In this document: one piece after another, positions 1 through 6,851 of the stretch
Layout: the number at the start of each line of letters is the position of its first letter
Numbering within the stretch: position 1 is the stretch's first letter
NCBI RefSeq assembly: GCF_001269655.1
Contig: NZ_LHVE01000007.1
Span: forward strand, 124,001 to 188,000
Length of the DNA: 64,000 nucleotides
Direction: 5' to 3'
From: Pseudomonas thivervalensis
Lineage (GTDB): Bacteria; Pseudomonadota; Gammaproteobacteria; Pseudomonadales; Pseudomonadaceae
Notes under the pieces: generated by a model
The model's database searches: none
Told to the model about the DNA's origin: nothing
Seen by the model: only the letters and a program-made list of their open reading frames with translations
Position numbers and translations under genes: made by a program

Positions 1-276
1 CTTCCCTACGATGAAAGGGTCGCGGTTGTAAAAAGCAGGGGGAGGGAGTTGGCTAAGGCATTAGGCTGGAAGAAAGATAATCGCCTAACAAGAATAAACG
101 ATCGAGACGTGTATACGACGGGAGACGGGTTCCTTTATGCTTTGGACACTCAGCATGGTAGGCTGGAGCAGGTGCATGGCAAAACAGGAAAACACGTTAG
201 CGAGTTTTATTTTGATTTGGTTGCTGTCCCTAATTCAAAGGACACATCTGGTGGGCATGATTTGAGGGTTAAGTAA
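1..276 (+). CDS. C-terminal end of a colicin E3-like ribonuclease toxin (partial)
   Basis: The frame is open from base 1, so the gene begins outside the window and only about 91 C-terminal residues are visible. The segment FLYALDTQHGRLE followed by a Gly-Lys-His stretch aligns by eye with the catalytic core of the colicin E3 cytotoxic domain (YEWDSQHGELEGY...GQHLGSF), which cuts 16S rRNA in the decoding centre. The Asp, His and final Glu of the DxQHGxLE motif are kept, but the first Glu of GELE is Arg here. The delivery domains are out of view, so it could belong to an S-type pyocin, a CdiA or an Rhs/T6SS toxin. A candidate immunity gene starts on its stop codon (TAATG), as expected for a toxin-immunity pair. 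Confidence 0.65.
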   Translation, partial: LPYDERVAVVKSRGRELAKALGWKKDNRLTRINDRDVYTTGDGFLYALDTQHGRLEQVHGKTGKHVSEFYFDLVAVPNSKDTSGGHDLRVK

Positions 277-614
277 TGAAAGGTATAAAATTAGTCGATA
301 GTTTGGCTCCGGCGGTAACTCGTGGGCAGATATTTCGACTCCCTGCTCGATGGCCGTATGAGGAAATCGTAGATTTCATGGTCGTTGATATCCCAGACGA
401 CCAATACGGGCATTCTATTGCTGTTGCCTCCGGTAATAAGGCAGGGCTTTTAGTGGTGCGCTTGCCTGTTGAAAGTCGCTTTTCAGGTACTCGAGAAATC
501 TCGAGAGAGTGGCTGGTTGAAAATTGGGCAAAATGGATATATCCCGACTGCCCTGTTGAGAAGGTTTATTTATTTAAGCAAGCAGAGATTCCTTCTGATT
601 TGATAGATCGTTAA
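276..614 (+). CDS. Putative immunity protein for the upstream ribonuclease toxin
   Basis: A 112-residue soluble protein with no signal peptide or membrane segment. Its ATG overlaps the toxin stop by one base, so the two are probably translationally coupled. Position and size support a cognate immunity role. The sequence (GQIFRLPARWPYEEIVDFMVVD near the N-terminus, WLVENWAKWIYP later) does not look like the classic colicin E3/cloacin immunity protein and is closer to the polymorphic-toxin Imm45-type layout, a family assignment made from memory. Codon use is noticeably more AT-rich than the core genes downstream, consistent with horizontal acquisition. Confidence 0.55.
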   Translation: MKGIKLVDSLAPAVTRGQIFRLPARWPYEEIVDFMVVDIPDDQYGHSIAVASGNKAGLLVVRLPVESRFSGTREISREWLVENWAKWIYPDCPVEKVYLFKQAEIPSDLIDR

Positions 615-692
615 AGTGTTGGCTGGTTATGGTTGTTAATCGGGATCGGATCCTGAGGGGGGCCCACAAATCTACTCCAGGCTCTGCGGCTG

Positions 693-890
693 ATAATGCA
701 CCCCGTTGCGCAGGGCCTGCTCGAGTTTTTCTAAATGCTCTCGTCCACCAAAAAGGAAAATGTGTTCAGCGATATGCCCAAGGGCGCGGCAGCCAGTGCG
801 CAGCTCTACAGTTTGATCGAGACCGCCAAAGCAAATGGTCAAGAGCCTTATGCGTGGCTACGCCACGTACTGGAAAAAGGGGACAGATTT
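693..890 (+). pseudogene. IS66-family transposase (TnpC) C-terminal remnant
   Basis: From about base 765 the frame reads FSDMPKGAAASAQLYSLIE, then TAKANGQEPYAWLRHVLE. This is the characteristic C-terminus of IS66 TnpC (FSDTPKGA-SAQLYSLVETAKANG-EPY-WLRHVLE). Upstream similarity decays through frame changes and there is no start. The fragment is cut off where the left inverted repeat of the adjoining RAYT element begins, so it is a dead insertion-sequence scar. Confidence 0.75.
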
Positions 891-1659
891 ATTTTTTGAT
901 TTTTTGCTACGCTGAAAGCTTCCACGGAGGAGGAATCACATATGCCCAGGATGGGACGTATTGTTTTACCGAATTACCCACACCATATCGTACAACGCGG
1001 TCATAACCGTCAGGTGGTGTTTGCCGTCGCCGAGGATTATCAACGCTACCTTACGGATCTGCGTGAGCTTAAGGATGCATTTGGCGTAAAGGTCTACGCC
1101 TATTGCCTGATGACCAACCATGTCCATCTGTTGCTGGCTCCGGGGGAGTCGGTCGCTGGGTTGGGGCAGTTGATGAAGGTTCTGGCGGCACGTGCGACGC
1201 GCTACCGCAATCGGTTGGAGGGGCGTTCAGGCACTTTATGGGAAAGCCGTTACAAATCCAGTGTGGTGCAGTCGGATTCTTACTTGCTTGCCTGTTGCCG
1301 TTACATCGAGCTGAATCCTGTACGGGCTCGTATGGTGGCTGATGCTGCGGATTACCCATGGTCGAGTTATCGAGCCCGGGTAGGTAATGTGCCAGACGGC
1401 CATTGGCTGGATGCTGATCCATGCTTTGTTGCTCTGGGTAATACAACTGCGGAGCGTTGTCGTCGGTATGAGGCGTTCGTACGCCAAGCCGTTCCAGCGG
1501 ATGAGATCGGATTGATTAGAGATGCTTTGCAGCGAGGCCAGTTAACGGGGACGAGCCGTTTTGTGGACGAGGTAGAGCGGATTGTTGGTGTACGAATAGA
1601 GCAGCGAGGGCAGGGCCGGCCAAGGATTGATTTGGAAAAATAAATCTGTCCCCTTTTTT
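873..1659 (+). mobile_element. RAYT-type Y1 transposase element bounded by 23-bp perfect inverted repeats
   Basis: The core AAGGGGACAGATTTATTT occurs at 874-896 and as its exact reverse complement at 1636-1658, flanking a single transposase gene. The right repeat overlaps the last codons and stop of the gene. The left edge abuts an IS66 scar and the right edge abuts a broken reading frame, so the element sits in a hotspot of insertions. A third, solo copy of the repeat lies at 1904-1921. Confidence 0.7.
942..1643 (+). CDS. REP-associated tyrosine transposase (Y1/HUH superfamily)
   Basis: A 233-residue protein with the Y1 transposase fold signature: an HUH pair His60-Val-His62 inside LMTNHVHLLL, the GTLWESRYKS motif, and the tyrosine-containing SYLLACCRYIELNPVRAR segment (residues 113-130) typical of RAYTs. 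These enzymes cleave and join single-stranded DNA at REP-type palindromes. The start is well supported by a GGAGGAGG ribosome-binding site just upstream. The gene appears intact. Unlike canonical Pseudomonas RAYTs, the immediately flanking repeats are not the GTGGGAGCGAGC type seen elsewhere in the window but the GGGGACAGATTTATTT type. Confidence 0.85.
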   Translation: MPRMGRIVLPNYPHHIVQRGHNRQVVFAVAEDYQRYLTDLRELKDAFGVKVYAYCLMTNHVHLLLAPGESVAGLGQLMKVLAARATRYRNRLEGRSGTLWESRYKSSVVQSDSYLLACCRYIELNPVRARMVADAADYPWSSYRARVGNVPDGHWLDADPCFVALGNTTAERCRRYEAFVRQAVPADEIGLIRDALQRGQLTGTSRFVDEVERIVGVRIEQRGQGRPRIDLEK

Positions 1660-1660
1660 C

Positions 1661-1888
1661 GCAATAAATCAGTTCTTTTCAAAGTGGGAAGAAGCGCCTA
1701 GTCGACCCATGTTTAAGGTCGGTCTGGCGGAGGAAGATTATCGCCTTTGTCATTTATTTGCCAAGCAGATCGCCAAGTATTGGAGCGATGCATTATCTGA
1801 CTGTTTTCCGGATAAGGTATTTCAGTTCGAAACTGCTGATGATCTTCTGGATGAATATGGGGTTTGTCTGACATTTTGGCAGCTGTAG
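1661..1888 (+). pseudogene. Truncated hypothetical gene, 3' fragment
   Basis: The frame is open directly from the right inverted repeat of the transposase element and reads FFSKWEEAPSRP, an internal ATG at 1709, then KVGLAEEDYRLCHLFAKQIA and so on to a TAG at 1886. The composition is protein-like and acidic, unlike random intergenic DNA. I do not recognise the family. The simplest reading is the C-terminal part of a gene whose 5' end was lost to the neighbouring insertion. Initiation at 1709 would give a 59-residue protein but no good ribosome-binding site precedes it. Confidence 0.4.
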
Positions 1889-1903
1889 CTGTGAGAACCG
1901 CGT

Positions 1904-1921
1904 GAAAAAGGGGACAGATTT
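1904..1921 (+). repeat. Solo copy of the RAYT terminal repeat
   Basis: GAAAAAGGGGACAGATTT repeats the left terminal sequence of the transposase element in the same orientation, about 245 bp beyond its right end. The gene fragment at 1661-1888 therefore lies between two copies of the repeat. Confidence 0.6.
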
Positions 1922-2122
1922 GAATGGCACTTACTTAACGGCTAACTAGCTGATATACCTGCAAAAAAAGGCGGACCTTGGACTACGGTTCTTCAGGGGC
2001 AGACCACATATCTGTGTAGATTTTAGATGTGAAACTTGGTTGGTACCCAAGAGCCCCGATCTGCGGGTTTGCTCGCGAGGATGTTGATTTGTTGCAGGTA
2101 GGAAAGCTCGCTTTCGTGTGAT

Positions 2123-2290
2123 TCATCCCTTGGACAGTTCGGTCATCCTCTTGGCGCGTGCGAATACTCCCATCGCTTTGGCGATGTAGCTTGCATCGTC
2201 GGTTTCCCGGGCATCTCTCATGAACTCCGCAATGGCCTCTGGAGTGCTGAGATATTCTGCGGGGTCAAACTCTGTAAAGATCTCAATCAT
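2123..2290 (-). pseudogene. Truncated HigA-type addiction-module antidote
   Basis: The 55 residues EIFTEFDPAEYLSTPEAI... followed by YIAKAMGVFARAKRMTELSKG match the N-terminal half of the antidote family seen next to HigB/RelE-type toxins (FDPAEYLDSPEAIAAY...IAKALGVVARARGMT). Full proteins are about 95-100 residues and end in a helix-turn-helix. Here the frame stops right after MTELSKG, removing the recognition helix. The ATG has a GGAGAG site upstream. No toxin gene is adjacent. It is probably a relic, though a short translated product is possible. Confidence 0.65.
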
Positions 2291-2309
2291 GTTGCTCTCC
2301 GCGTATGTG

Positions 2310-2340
2310 AAAAACGGGCGACCCAAAGGTCGCCCGTTTT
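2310..2340. terminator. Bidirectional intrinsic terminator
   Basis: AAAACGGGCGACC and GGTCGCCCGTTTT form a near-perfect stem with a three-base loop, flanked by A-rich and T-rich runs. It can stop leftward transcription from the DUF3077-like gene that ends at 2343 and rightward readthrough. Confidence 0.75.
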
Positions 2341-2342
2341 CG

Positions 2343-2615
2343 TTATTCAGCAGCTTGCGCTCGCAGCCGCCTCCCAATCACGTCCATCACATCACACCCA
2401 TCGCGCAACGCTATCGTCAGCATCTTGCAAAAGTCCGAAAGCACTACCGTATCGGAGCTGATATCCGTGCGGAAGGCGATGTTTTCCAGCAGTTGAGTCA
2501 CGGTGCGGATGCGGTAGTCGGCGGTTTCGAAGAGAACATCGAGCGGGGCTTCGGTATCGATGAGCAACGTTGCGGGGACGCAGTCGATGCCAGTGATGGG
2601 CATGTATCGATTCAT
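2343..2615 (-). CDS. Small DUF3077-like hypothetical protein
   Basis: A 90-residue protein (GIDCVPATLLIDTEAPLD, then helices ending LTIALRDGCDVMDVIGRRL). Its layout resembles the short, helical DUF3077/DUF6124 proteins that are abundant in Pseudomonas and of unknown function. No signal peptide or membrane segment is visible. It is preceded by an unusual palindromic leader (2640-2870) and followed closely by an intrinsic terminator, so it looks like a self-contained transcription unit. The family assignment is by layout only. Confidence 0.5.
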   Translation of the reverse strand: MNRYMPITGIDCVPATLLIDTEAPLDVLFETADYRIRTVTQLLENIAFRTDISSDTVVLSDFCKMLTIALRDGCDVMDVIGRRLRAQAAE

Positions 2616-2639
2616 TTTGAAGATCTCTGTTTGATTGGC

Positions 2640-2870
2640 TGAAAGCCATCACTCAGTCGTCGCCAAACGATTGGGTGGTGGCTGTGCGCAGGTTGGCGAA
2701 CCGGTTACAGAGAAAACCGGCAGATCAGAAGATCTCCCGCGCACAGCCGCCGTGGAATATAGCGGCTTTGCGGGTGCGTCGGTACCTGCAATCAGCTGGT
2801 AGCTTTCGCATTCTCTGTAATCGAGTCGCCAAACCCGAATCGCCTTTTTGGGCGACGAGGGACTATAGGC
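2640..2870 (-). other. Palindrome-rich leader upstream of the DUF3077-like gene
   Basis: No convincing gene. On the minus strand this is the 5' region of the small gene ending at 2343. It contains a 10-bp perfect inverted repeat (GGCTGTGCGC at 2680-2689, its complement at 2739-2748), an internal CCGGTT/AACCGG hairpin, and a second imperfect inverted repeat pairing the TGGCGAACCGGTTACAGAGA region near 2693 with its degenerate complement near 2813-2833. A structured 5' RNA is plausible. I recall similar sequences upstream of such genes in other pseudomonads but cannot verify this here. Confidence 0.4.
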
Positions 2871-2966
2871 TGGCCTGCTCCACTGCCACAAGACACCGCT
2901 TTCCGAGCTTCATGTAGGACGTTTGGCCTGGCATTTGTCGGCTTAAAGCGGGCGACTGCTGCGCAG

Positions 2967-2996
2967 TCGAGCGGGAGCAAGCGCCCTCGCCACGGG
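2967..2996. repeat. Solo arm of the outer REP-like palindrome
   Basis: GAGCGGGAGCAAGCGCCCTC followed by GCCACGG is a single, slightly diverged arm of the GTGGCGAGGGAGC repeat found in pairs elsewhere in the window. No partner arm is nearby. Confidence 0.6.
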
Positions 2997-3024
2997 ATCG
3001 CGCTCGACTGGGCTGGCTGGCGCA

Positions 3025-3756
3025 TCAACTGTGGCAGCAGCCATGGGGCTTGGCCTCTTCGTATTTATCGTGATGCCGCACCCAGTCCATGATTTCGTCT
3101 TCGTTGCGGCCTTTGGGCGTCAGGTCGAGGTAGTTGTAAGTGCCGACCAGGATGTCCAAACCGCGAGCGTAGGTGGAGTAGGTGTGGAAGATGTCGCCGG
3201 CTTCGTTGCGATAGAAGACGCTCAGGCCTGGGAGTTCGCCTTCGGTGGTGTCGGTTTGTTCGTAGTTGTAGGTGGCTTTTCCAGCGGCGGTGTCTTCGGT
3301 TTTGAGGCTGACGCCGAAGTCGTAGTTGAAGTCGCAGCCTTCCGACGAGACCCAGTCGAAGGCCCAGCCCATGCGGCGTTTGAAGGGCTGGAATTCGGCG
3401 TAGGGGGCGCGGGAGACGGCGACCACGGCCACGTCGTGGTGGGCCAGGTGTTGGTTGGCGCCGTCGATGTGGTCGGAGAGGAAAGAGCAGCCCTGGCAGC
3501 CTTCTGTCCAGCCGGGGCCGAACATGAAGTGGTAGATGATCAGTTGGCTGCGGCCGCCGAACAGGTCGGCCAGGCTCAGTTCGCCGTGGGGGCCTTGGAA
3601 GCGGTAGGGTTTGTCGATTTTTACCCAGGGCAGGGCGCGGCGTTCGGCGCTGAGTTTGTCCCGTTCGCGGGTGAAGGCTTTTTCGTGGGCCAGGTGTTCG
3701 CGGCGGGCGGCGAGCCATTCTTCCCGCGAGACGACTGGATGGTTCTCTACGTTCAT
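3025..3756 (-). CDS. DUF899 family thioredoxin-like protein
   Basis: A 243-residue protein with the DUF899 signature: N-terminal VSREEWLAARREHLAHEKAFTR, the ALPWVKIDKPYRFQGPHGE strand region, and LIIYHFMFGPGWTEGCQGCSF, whose two cysteines sit where a thioredoxin fold would carry its active site. Later GLSVFYRN and HTYSTYARG are also family-typical. The biochemical role of the family is not established; a thioredoxin-like redox role is inferred. I chose the ATG at 3756 because AGGAGAA lies at the right distance. The reading frame continues upstream but lacks such a site. The C-terminus is CCHS. Confidence 0.85.
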   Translation of the reverse strand: MNVENHPVVSREEWLAARREHLAHEKAFTRERDKLSAERRALPWVKIDKPYRFQGPHGELSLADLFGGRSQLIIYHFMFGPGWTEGCQGCSFLSDHIDGANQHLAHHDVAVVAVSRAPYAEFQPFKRRMGWAFDWVSSEGCDFNYDFGVSLKTEDTAAGKATYNYEQTDTTEGELPGLSVFYRNEAGDIFHTYSTYARGLDILVGTYNYLDLTPKGRNEDEIMDWVRHHDKYEEAKPHGCCHS

Positions 3757-3941
3757 GGTGGTTTCTCCTGTGGTCAGAGCCGTGAAATCGGCCTTCAACA
3801 GTTGGTCGTTTGGCCTCGGAGCAATTCGACAGGCCGTTGGTCGGCTCAAGGTTGAGACCGCCCGGAAACCCGGCTGAACGGCGGCGCGGCGCCTCGGTCA
3901 CAACCTAGGTAGGCATCTCACTCTTTGGAGGATGGACCAGG

Positions 3942-4334
3942 ATGACGACTTATAACTGGGACTTGATCGAACGGTTGTTGCACGAAGTGCAGAACGGCGC
4001 CGGCCACAGCTTTACCCCTCGACCTTATGCGGAGCTGTACGCGGCGGAGAAAGCAGCCGCAGGCGAGGCGATCGAGAACCTCGATCATCTGAAGGCGCTC
4101 GCCGGGGAGTATGAAAAGGTGCTGCTGGAGCGTGGCTATATCGAGCCGCGGCCGGAGGAAGAGGGCGGCAACGGCGAGAATTTTGTGCTGACGCCGCGGG
4201 GCTCGCGGTTGTTGAGCCTGATTGATAGCAGCATCCCGGGCAATGATCATCCGCGCCAGGTTTTGGATGAGCAGGAGGATGCGCTGGATGAGTTTACCTT
4301 TGATGATTTGGCTTCTAAGGCGCAGATTGCCTGA
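3942..4334 (+). CDS. Hypothetical winged-helix-like protein
   Basis: A 130-residue acidic protein beginning TTYNWDLIERLLHEVQNGAG, with LLERGYIEPRPEEEGG and FVLTPRGSRLLSLI. The succession of a helix, an 'LLERGYI' element and 'LTPRGxRLL' is the usual grammar of small winged-helix proteins such as the DUF2513 group, where the region around GYI corresponds to the recognition helix and wing. No other domain is visible. AGGATGGACCAGG upstream provides a ribosome-binding site. It is monocistronic between a divergent DUF899 gene and a REPIN. Confidence 0.5.
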   Translation: MTTYNWDLIERLLHEVQNGAGHSFTPRPYAELYAAEKAAAGEAIENLDHLKALAGEYEKVLLERGYIEPRPEEEGGNGENFVLTPRGSRLLSLIDSSIPGNDHPRQVLDEQEDALDEFTFDDLASKAQIA

Positions 4335-4361
4335 CAGGTACAGGTCGGCACTGATTCCAAA

Positions 4362-4450
4362 TGTGGGAGCGAGCCTGCTCGCGATAGCGGCCTGACAGTC
4401 ATAGATGAGTTGCCTGTCAGAATGCTATCGCGAGCAGGCTCGCTCCCACA
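4362..4450. repeat. REPIN, GTGGGAGCGAGC type
   Basis: Two inverted REP arms (TGTGGGAGCGAGCCTGCTCG at the left and its complement at the right, each extended by GCGATAGC) enclose a short spacer with its own CTGACAG/CTGTCAG palindrome. The GTGGGAGC ends point outward. It lies between convergent genes. Confidence 0.85.
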
Positions 4451-4469
4451 GATGGATCTGTGGTGGGCT

Positions 4470-5336
4470 TCAGGGCTGTGTTGCTTTCAGGCACTTCAAG
4501 TCAGTGAAATCCTTCTTCACCCCGTCGATTTTCTTCAGCAGCCGTTCGCGCTGGGGTGGGGTGCTTTCGGCCATCAGGTCCACCAGCAGGCTGCGGGCCT
4601 GGGCTTCGGTTTTGCTGAAGGCTTCTCGGTAGGCGGGCGTCCAGAGGCTTTCGCGGTTGACCAGCAACTGCTCGATGCGTTTGGGGAAGTCGGGGCTGTG
4701 GCGTTGGGCCACGGCTTCGCTGAACTGGTTTTGCCAGTGGGCGCGGTTGGCGATCCATTGCTGGTTCTGGTCGCCGAGGGCGGTGGACCACGCCACGACG
4801 CGCTGGCGTTGGGCGATGTTGAGCGGGCCGAGCCAGTCGTTCAGGCGTTTTTCCATGCGTTCGCTGCGTTGTTGGATCTGCTCCTGCAACGTCGGCTTGA
4901 GGTATTGCTGCTGGCGTTTGCGCTGGTCCTTGACGAAGGCGGCGTCCATGTCATCGACTTGGTCGTCGCTCAGGCCTTGCAGCAGTTCGATGGCCGAGGG
5001 AGTGATTGCCCGGGCGGTTTCGGCGATGGCGGCCTTGGCTTCCAGGGTGCGTTGTTGCAGGGCCTCGTCAGTTACCTGGTCGGTCTGCACCATGGTCTTG
5101 AGGCGATCCAGCCAGTCGAGGTAGCCGGGCAGTTGCGTGGTGCAATGCCAGCTCAGGTGTTCCTTGAGACGTTCGTTGAACCAGTCCTTTTTCTCGCCGT
5201 TGATCTCCAGGTAATCGTTAAGCGTCCAGGGAATGATCAGGTCGAGGTTGCGATAGGCCAGGCCGATACGACTGCAGGCGGTGACGGCCAGCAGCAGGGC
5301 GATGAGCATGGCAGTGCGGGTTAACCAGCGCGACAT
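4470..5336 (-). CDS. DUF6279 family lipoprotein
   Basis: A 288-residue protein starting with a lipoprotein signal: basic SRWLTRTAM, hydrophobic LIALLLAV, then lipobox VTAC with Cys21. The mature part is almost entirely helical and charged (DDYLEINGEKKDWFNERLKE-like helices, many Q/R/E) and is probably a periplasmic helical bundle. The pattern YRNLDLIIPWTLNDYLEI just after the lipidation site is typical of the DUF6279 family, whose function is unknown. AAGGAC precedes the ATG. Lipidation is inferred from the motif. Confidence 0.75.
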   Translation of the reverse strand: MSRWLTRTAMLIALLLAVTACSRIGLAYRNLDLIIPWTLNDYLEINGEKKDWFNERLKEHLSWHCTTQLPGYLDWLDRLKTMVQTDQVTDEALQQRTLEAKAAIAETARAITPSAIELLQGLSDDQVDDMDAAFVKDQRKRQQQYLKPTLQEQIQQRSERMEKRLNDWLGPLNIAQRQRVVAWSTALGDQNQQWIANRAHWQNQFSEAVAQRHSPDFPKRIEQLLVNRESLWTPAYREAFSKTEAQARSLLVDLMAESTPPQRERLLKKIDGVKKDFTDLKCLKATQP

Positions 5337-5417
5337 GAGCGAGTCCTTGCGAAGGCATAGGTGCTTTGTTGGAGCATCGCAGACGCGCGGCAGTTCAGCC
5401 GATTAAATGCGTAACGC

Positions 5418-6128
5418 TTAGTAAAAAGGGTGGGCCATCTTGAGGGTCAGCAGGCTGTCGCATTCGCTGTTGTGGCCGGAGTATGCCGAGCAACTGCTGC
5501 CGCTGAGGCTTGAGTCGCTGTAGATCAGGTCCAGGTCGATGCCCTTCCACGGACGGGAAATTTTCAATGACCAGTCGCTGAAACTGCCTACGTAGCCGTT
5601 CTCGACCGAGACTGGCGTGTTGAGCTGGTGGGTGGTGTATTTGGCGCTGATGCCAATGCCAAACGGCACGTTGCCGCCCAGGTCGGCAAACAGTGTGCTG
5701 TTCTGTTTGTCCGGATCGTTGCTCAGGGCCGCGCCGAAACGGCTGCCGAGCACGGTCAGGCCGCCGTAGAACTCCTGGCTGTCGAGGGTATCGACGGTGG
5801 GGTAGCTGTAATGGATCAGGCCGACTTCGTAGCCCAGGGTCTGGTCGAAGGGTTGTTTAAAACCCATGTAGGAATCGACCTCCAGATCGGCGGATAGGCC
5901 GGCGCTGGGTGACCACTGGCCGACGTACCAGCCGCTGTCGTGGCTCAGGTCAAGGCCGCCATGAAACGAACCGGTGCTCGACGGCGTGACCAGGCCCTGG
6001 GCCATGCTGCGGCTGGGGGTGGTGCCGAGCTTGAGGTCGAAGTCGCCGAGTTCGCGCTGGAACACCTGCCCTTGGGCGAGGGAACAGGTCAGCAGGCTGA
6101 TCATCAGCAGAACGGTAGGGGCGCGCAT
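5418..6128 (-). CDS. TorF-family putative porin
   Basis: A 236-residue protein with a Sec signal peptide (MRAPTVLLMISLLTCSLAQG) followed by alternating amphipathic strands and an aromatic C-terminus (LKMAHPFY), as in outer-membrane beta-barrels. Segments such as GGLDLSHDSGWYVGQW and the SADLEVDSYMGFKQPF stretch match the TorF/Gcw_chp putative porin family, in which a repeated Y-Gxxxxxxx-EID-like pattern is seen. A GGAG site sits upstream. Substrate is not predictable. Confidence 0.75.
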   Translation of the reverse strand: MRAPTVLLMISLLTCSLAQGQVFQRELGDFDLKLGTTPSRSMAQGLVTPSSTGSFHGGLDLSHDSGWYVGQWSPSAGLSADLEVDSYMGFKQPFDQTLGYEVGLIHYSYPTVDTLDSQEFYGGLTVLGSRFGAALSNDPDKQNSTLFADLGGNVPFGIGISAKYTTHQLNTPVSVENGYVGSFSDWSLKISRPWKGIDLDLIYSDSSLSGSSCSAYSGHNSECDSLLTLKMAHPFY

Positions 6129-6323
6129 GCTTCACTCCATGAAAAGCGAGAAGCAGGATCGGTAATTGAGCTGAAACGCTTGGGCTAGAGAGGTGCAAGC
6201 ATACCGGCGAATGCTCGGCAGCGAAGGCCGTTCGTCGATTCATCGGAAATGGGTGGGGCGGGGGAGGGTTCCAGTCCAAGCGCTTCGAAGCTCAAAGCGC
6301 TTTGGGACCAGGTGACGCGCAGG

Positions 6324-6512
6324 TTACTTCTTGCCCAGGCTGATCTGCTTGGACGGGCCGAATGTCTGGCCGCTGACGCCTTTGGCAATTTGCTGGATCT
6401 CGCCGCCGGACTTGAGGAACGCAGCGATCTGGTCGTTGATCGACTCGCTGGTTTCAACGGCTGGAGCTGGCTTTGCTTTGCTGTTGGATGCTTTTACGCG
6501 CATGACGGCCAT
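6324..6512 (-). CDS. Small basic protein with a SutA-like C-terminal motif
   Basis: A 62-residue protein. A basic N-terminus (MRVKASNSKAKPAP) is followed by ESINDQIAAFLKSGGEIQQI and a short GPSKQISLGKK tail. The FLKSGGEIQQI block resembles the FLSRGGKVQEI block of the Pseudomonas transcription factor SutA, which binds RNA polymerase, but the acidic N-terminus of SutA is absent. This similarity is by eye and the function is unknown. The ATG at 6512 is preceded by ACAGG; the frame extends upstream without a better start. Confidence 0.5.
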   Translation of the reverse strand: MAVMRVKASNSKAKPAPAVETSESINDQIAAFLKSGGEIQQIAKGVSGQTFGPSKQISLGKK

Positions 6513-6851
6513 TAACCTGTAGATAATTAATTGGGCCAGGCATCGTACAGGAAATACTTGACAATTGCTTGGCAAATATCCTTCTGAATGATCGTTGTCG
6601 TGATGGGAGCCTTCAGCCGTTATTCGGAAATAATTGCCCTAAGTCGCTGTTTTAAATAACAACCGTGAGAAAAATATCGCACCAGGCGCGGACGGTACGC
6701 ACGGTCGCCGGCCTGACGAATGGCCGCCCCTGGGGCGAAAACCCAGGAAAATCAAGGGTTGTGCCGGGCCTTGTCGGCAAACCTTGCCGGCGGCCACGAA
6801 TCGTGCCGCAAAACCGGGTAGAATGCCGCCCACGCAATGAGGGTATTGGAA
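6513..6851. other. Intergenic region between divergent genes
   Basis: The half next to the small minus-strand gene is AT-rich and could hold its promoter. The half before cvfB is GC-rich, with GAGGGTATTGGAA leading into the cvfB start. No protein-coding gene or named repeat was recognised. Confidence 0.4.

Noticed and set aside
629-1006. 125-codon frame before the transposase
   Set aside because: It crosses the IS66 remnant out of frame and overlaps the transposase start. The IS66 reading lies in another frame.
2649-2891. 80-codon minus-strand frame in the DUF3077 leader
   Set aside because: It coincides with the palindromic leader; its residues follow the inverted repeats and no ribosome-binding site is seen. 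Treated as structured non-coding sequence.
3031-3855. 274-codon plus-strand frame opposite the DUF899 gene
   Set aside because: Val/Gly/Ala-rich shadow frame without family similarity; the minus-strand gene is unambiguous.
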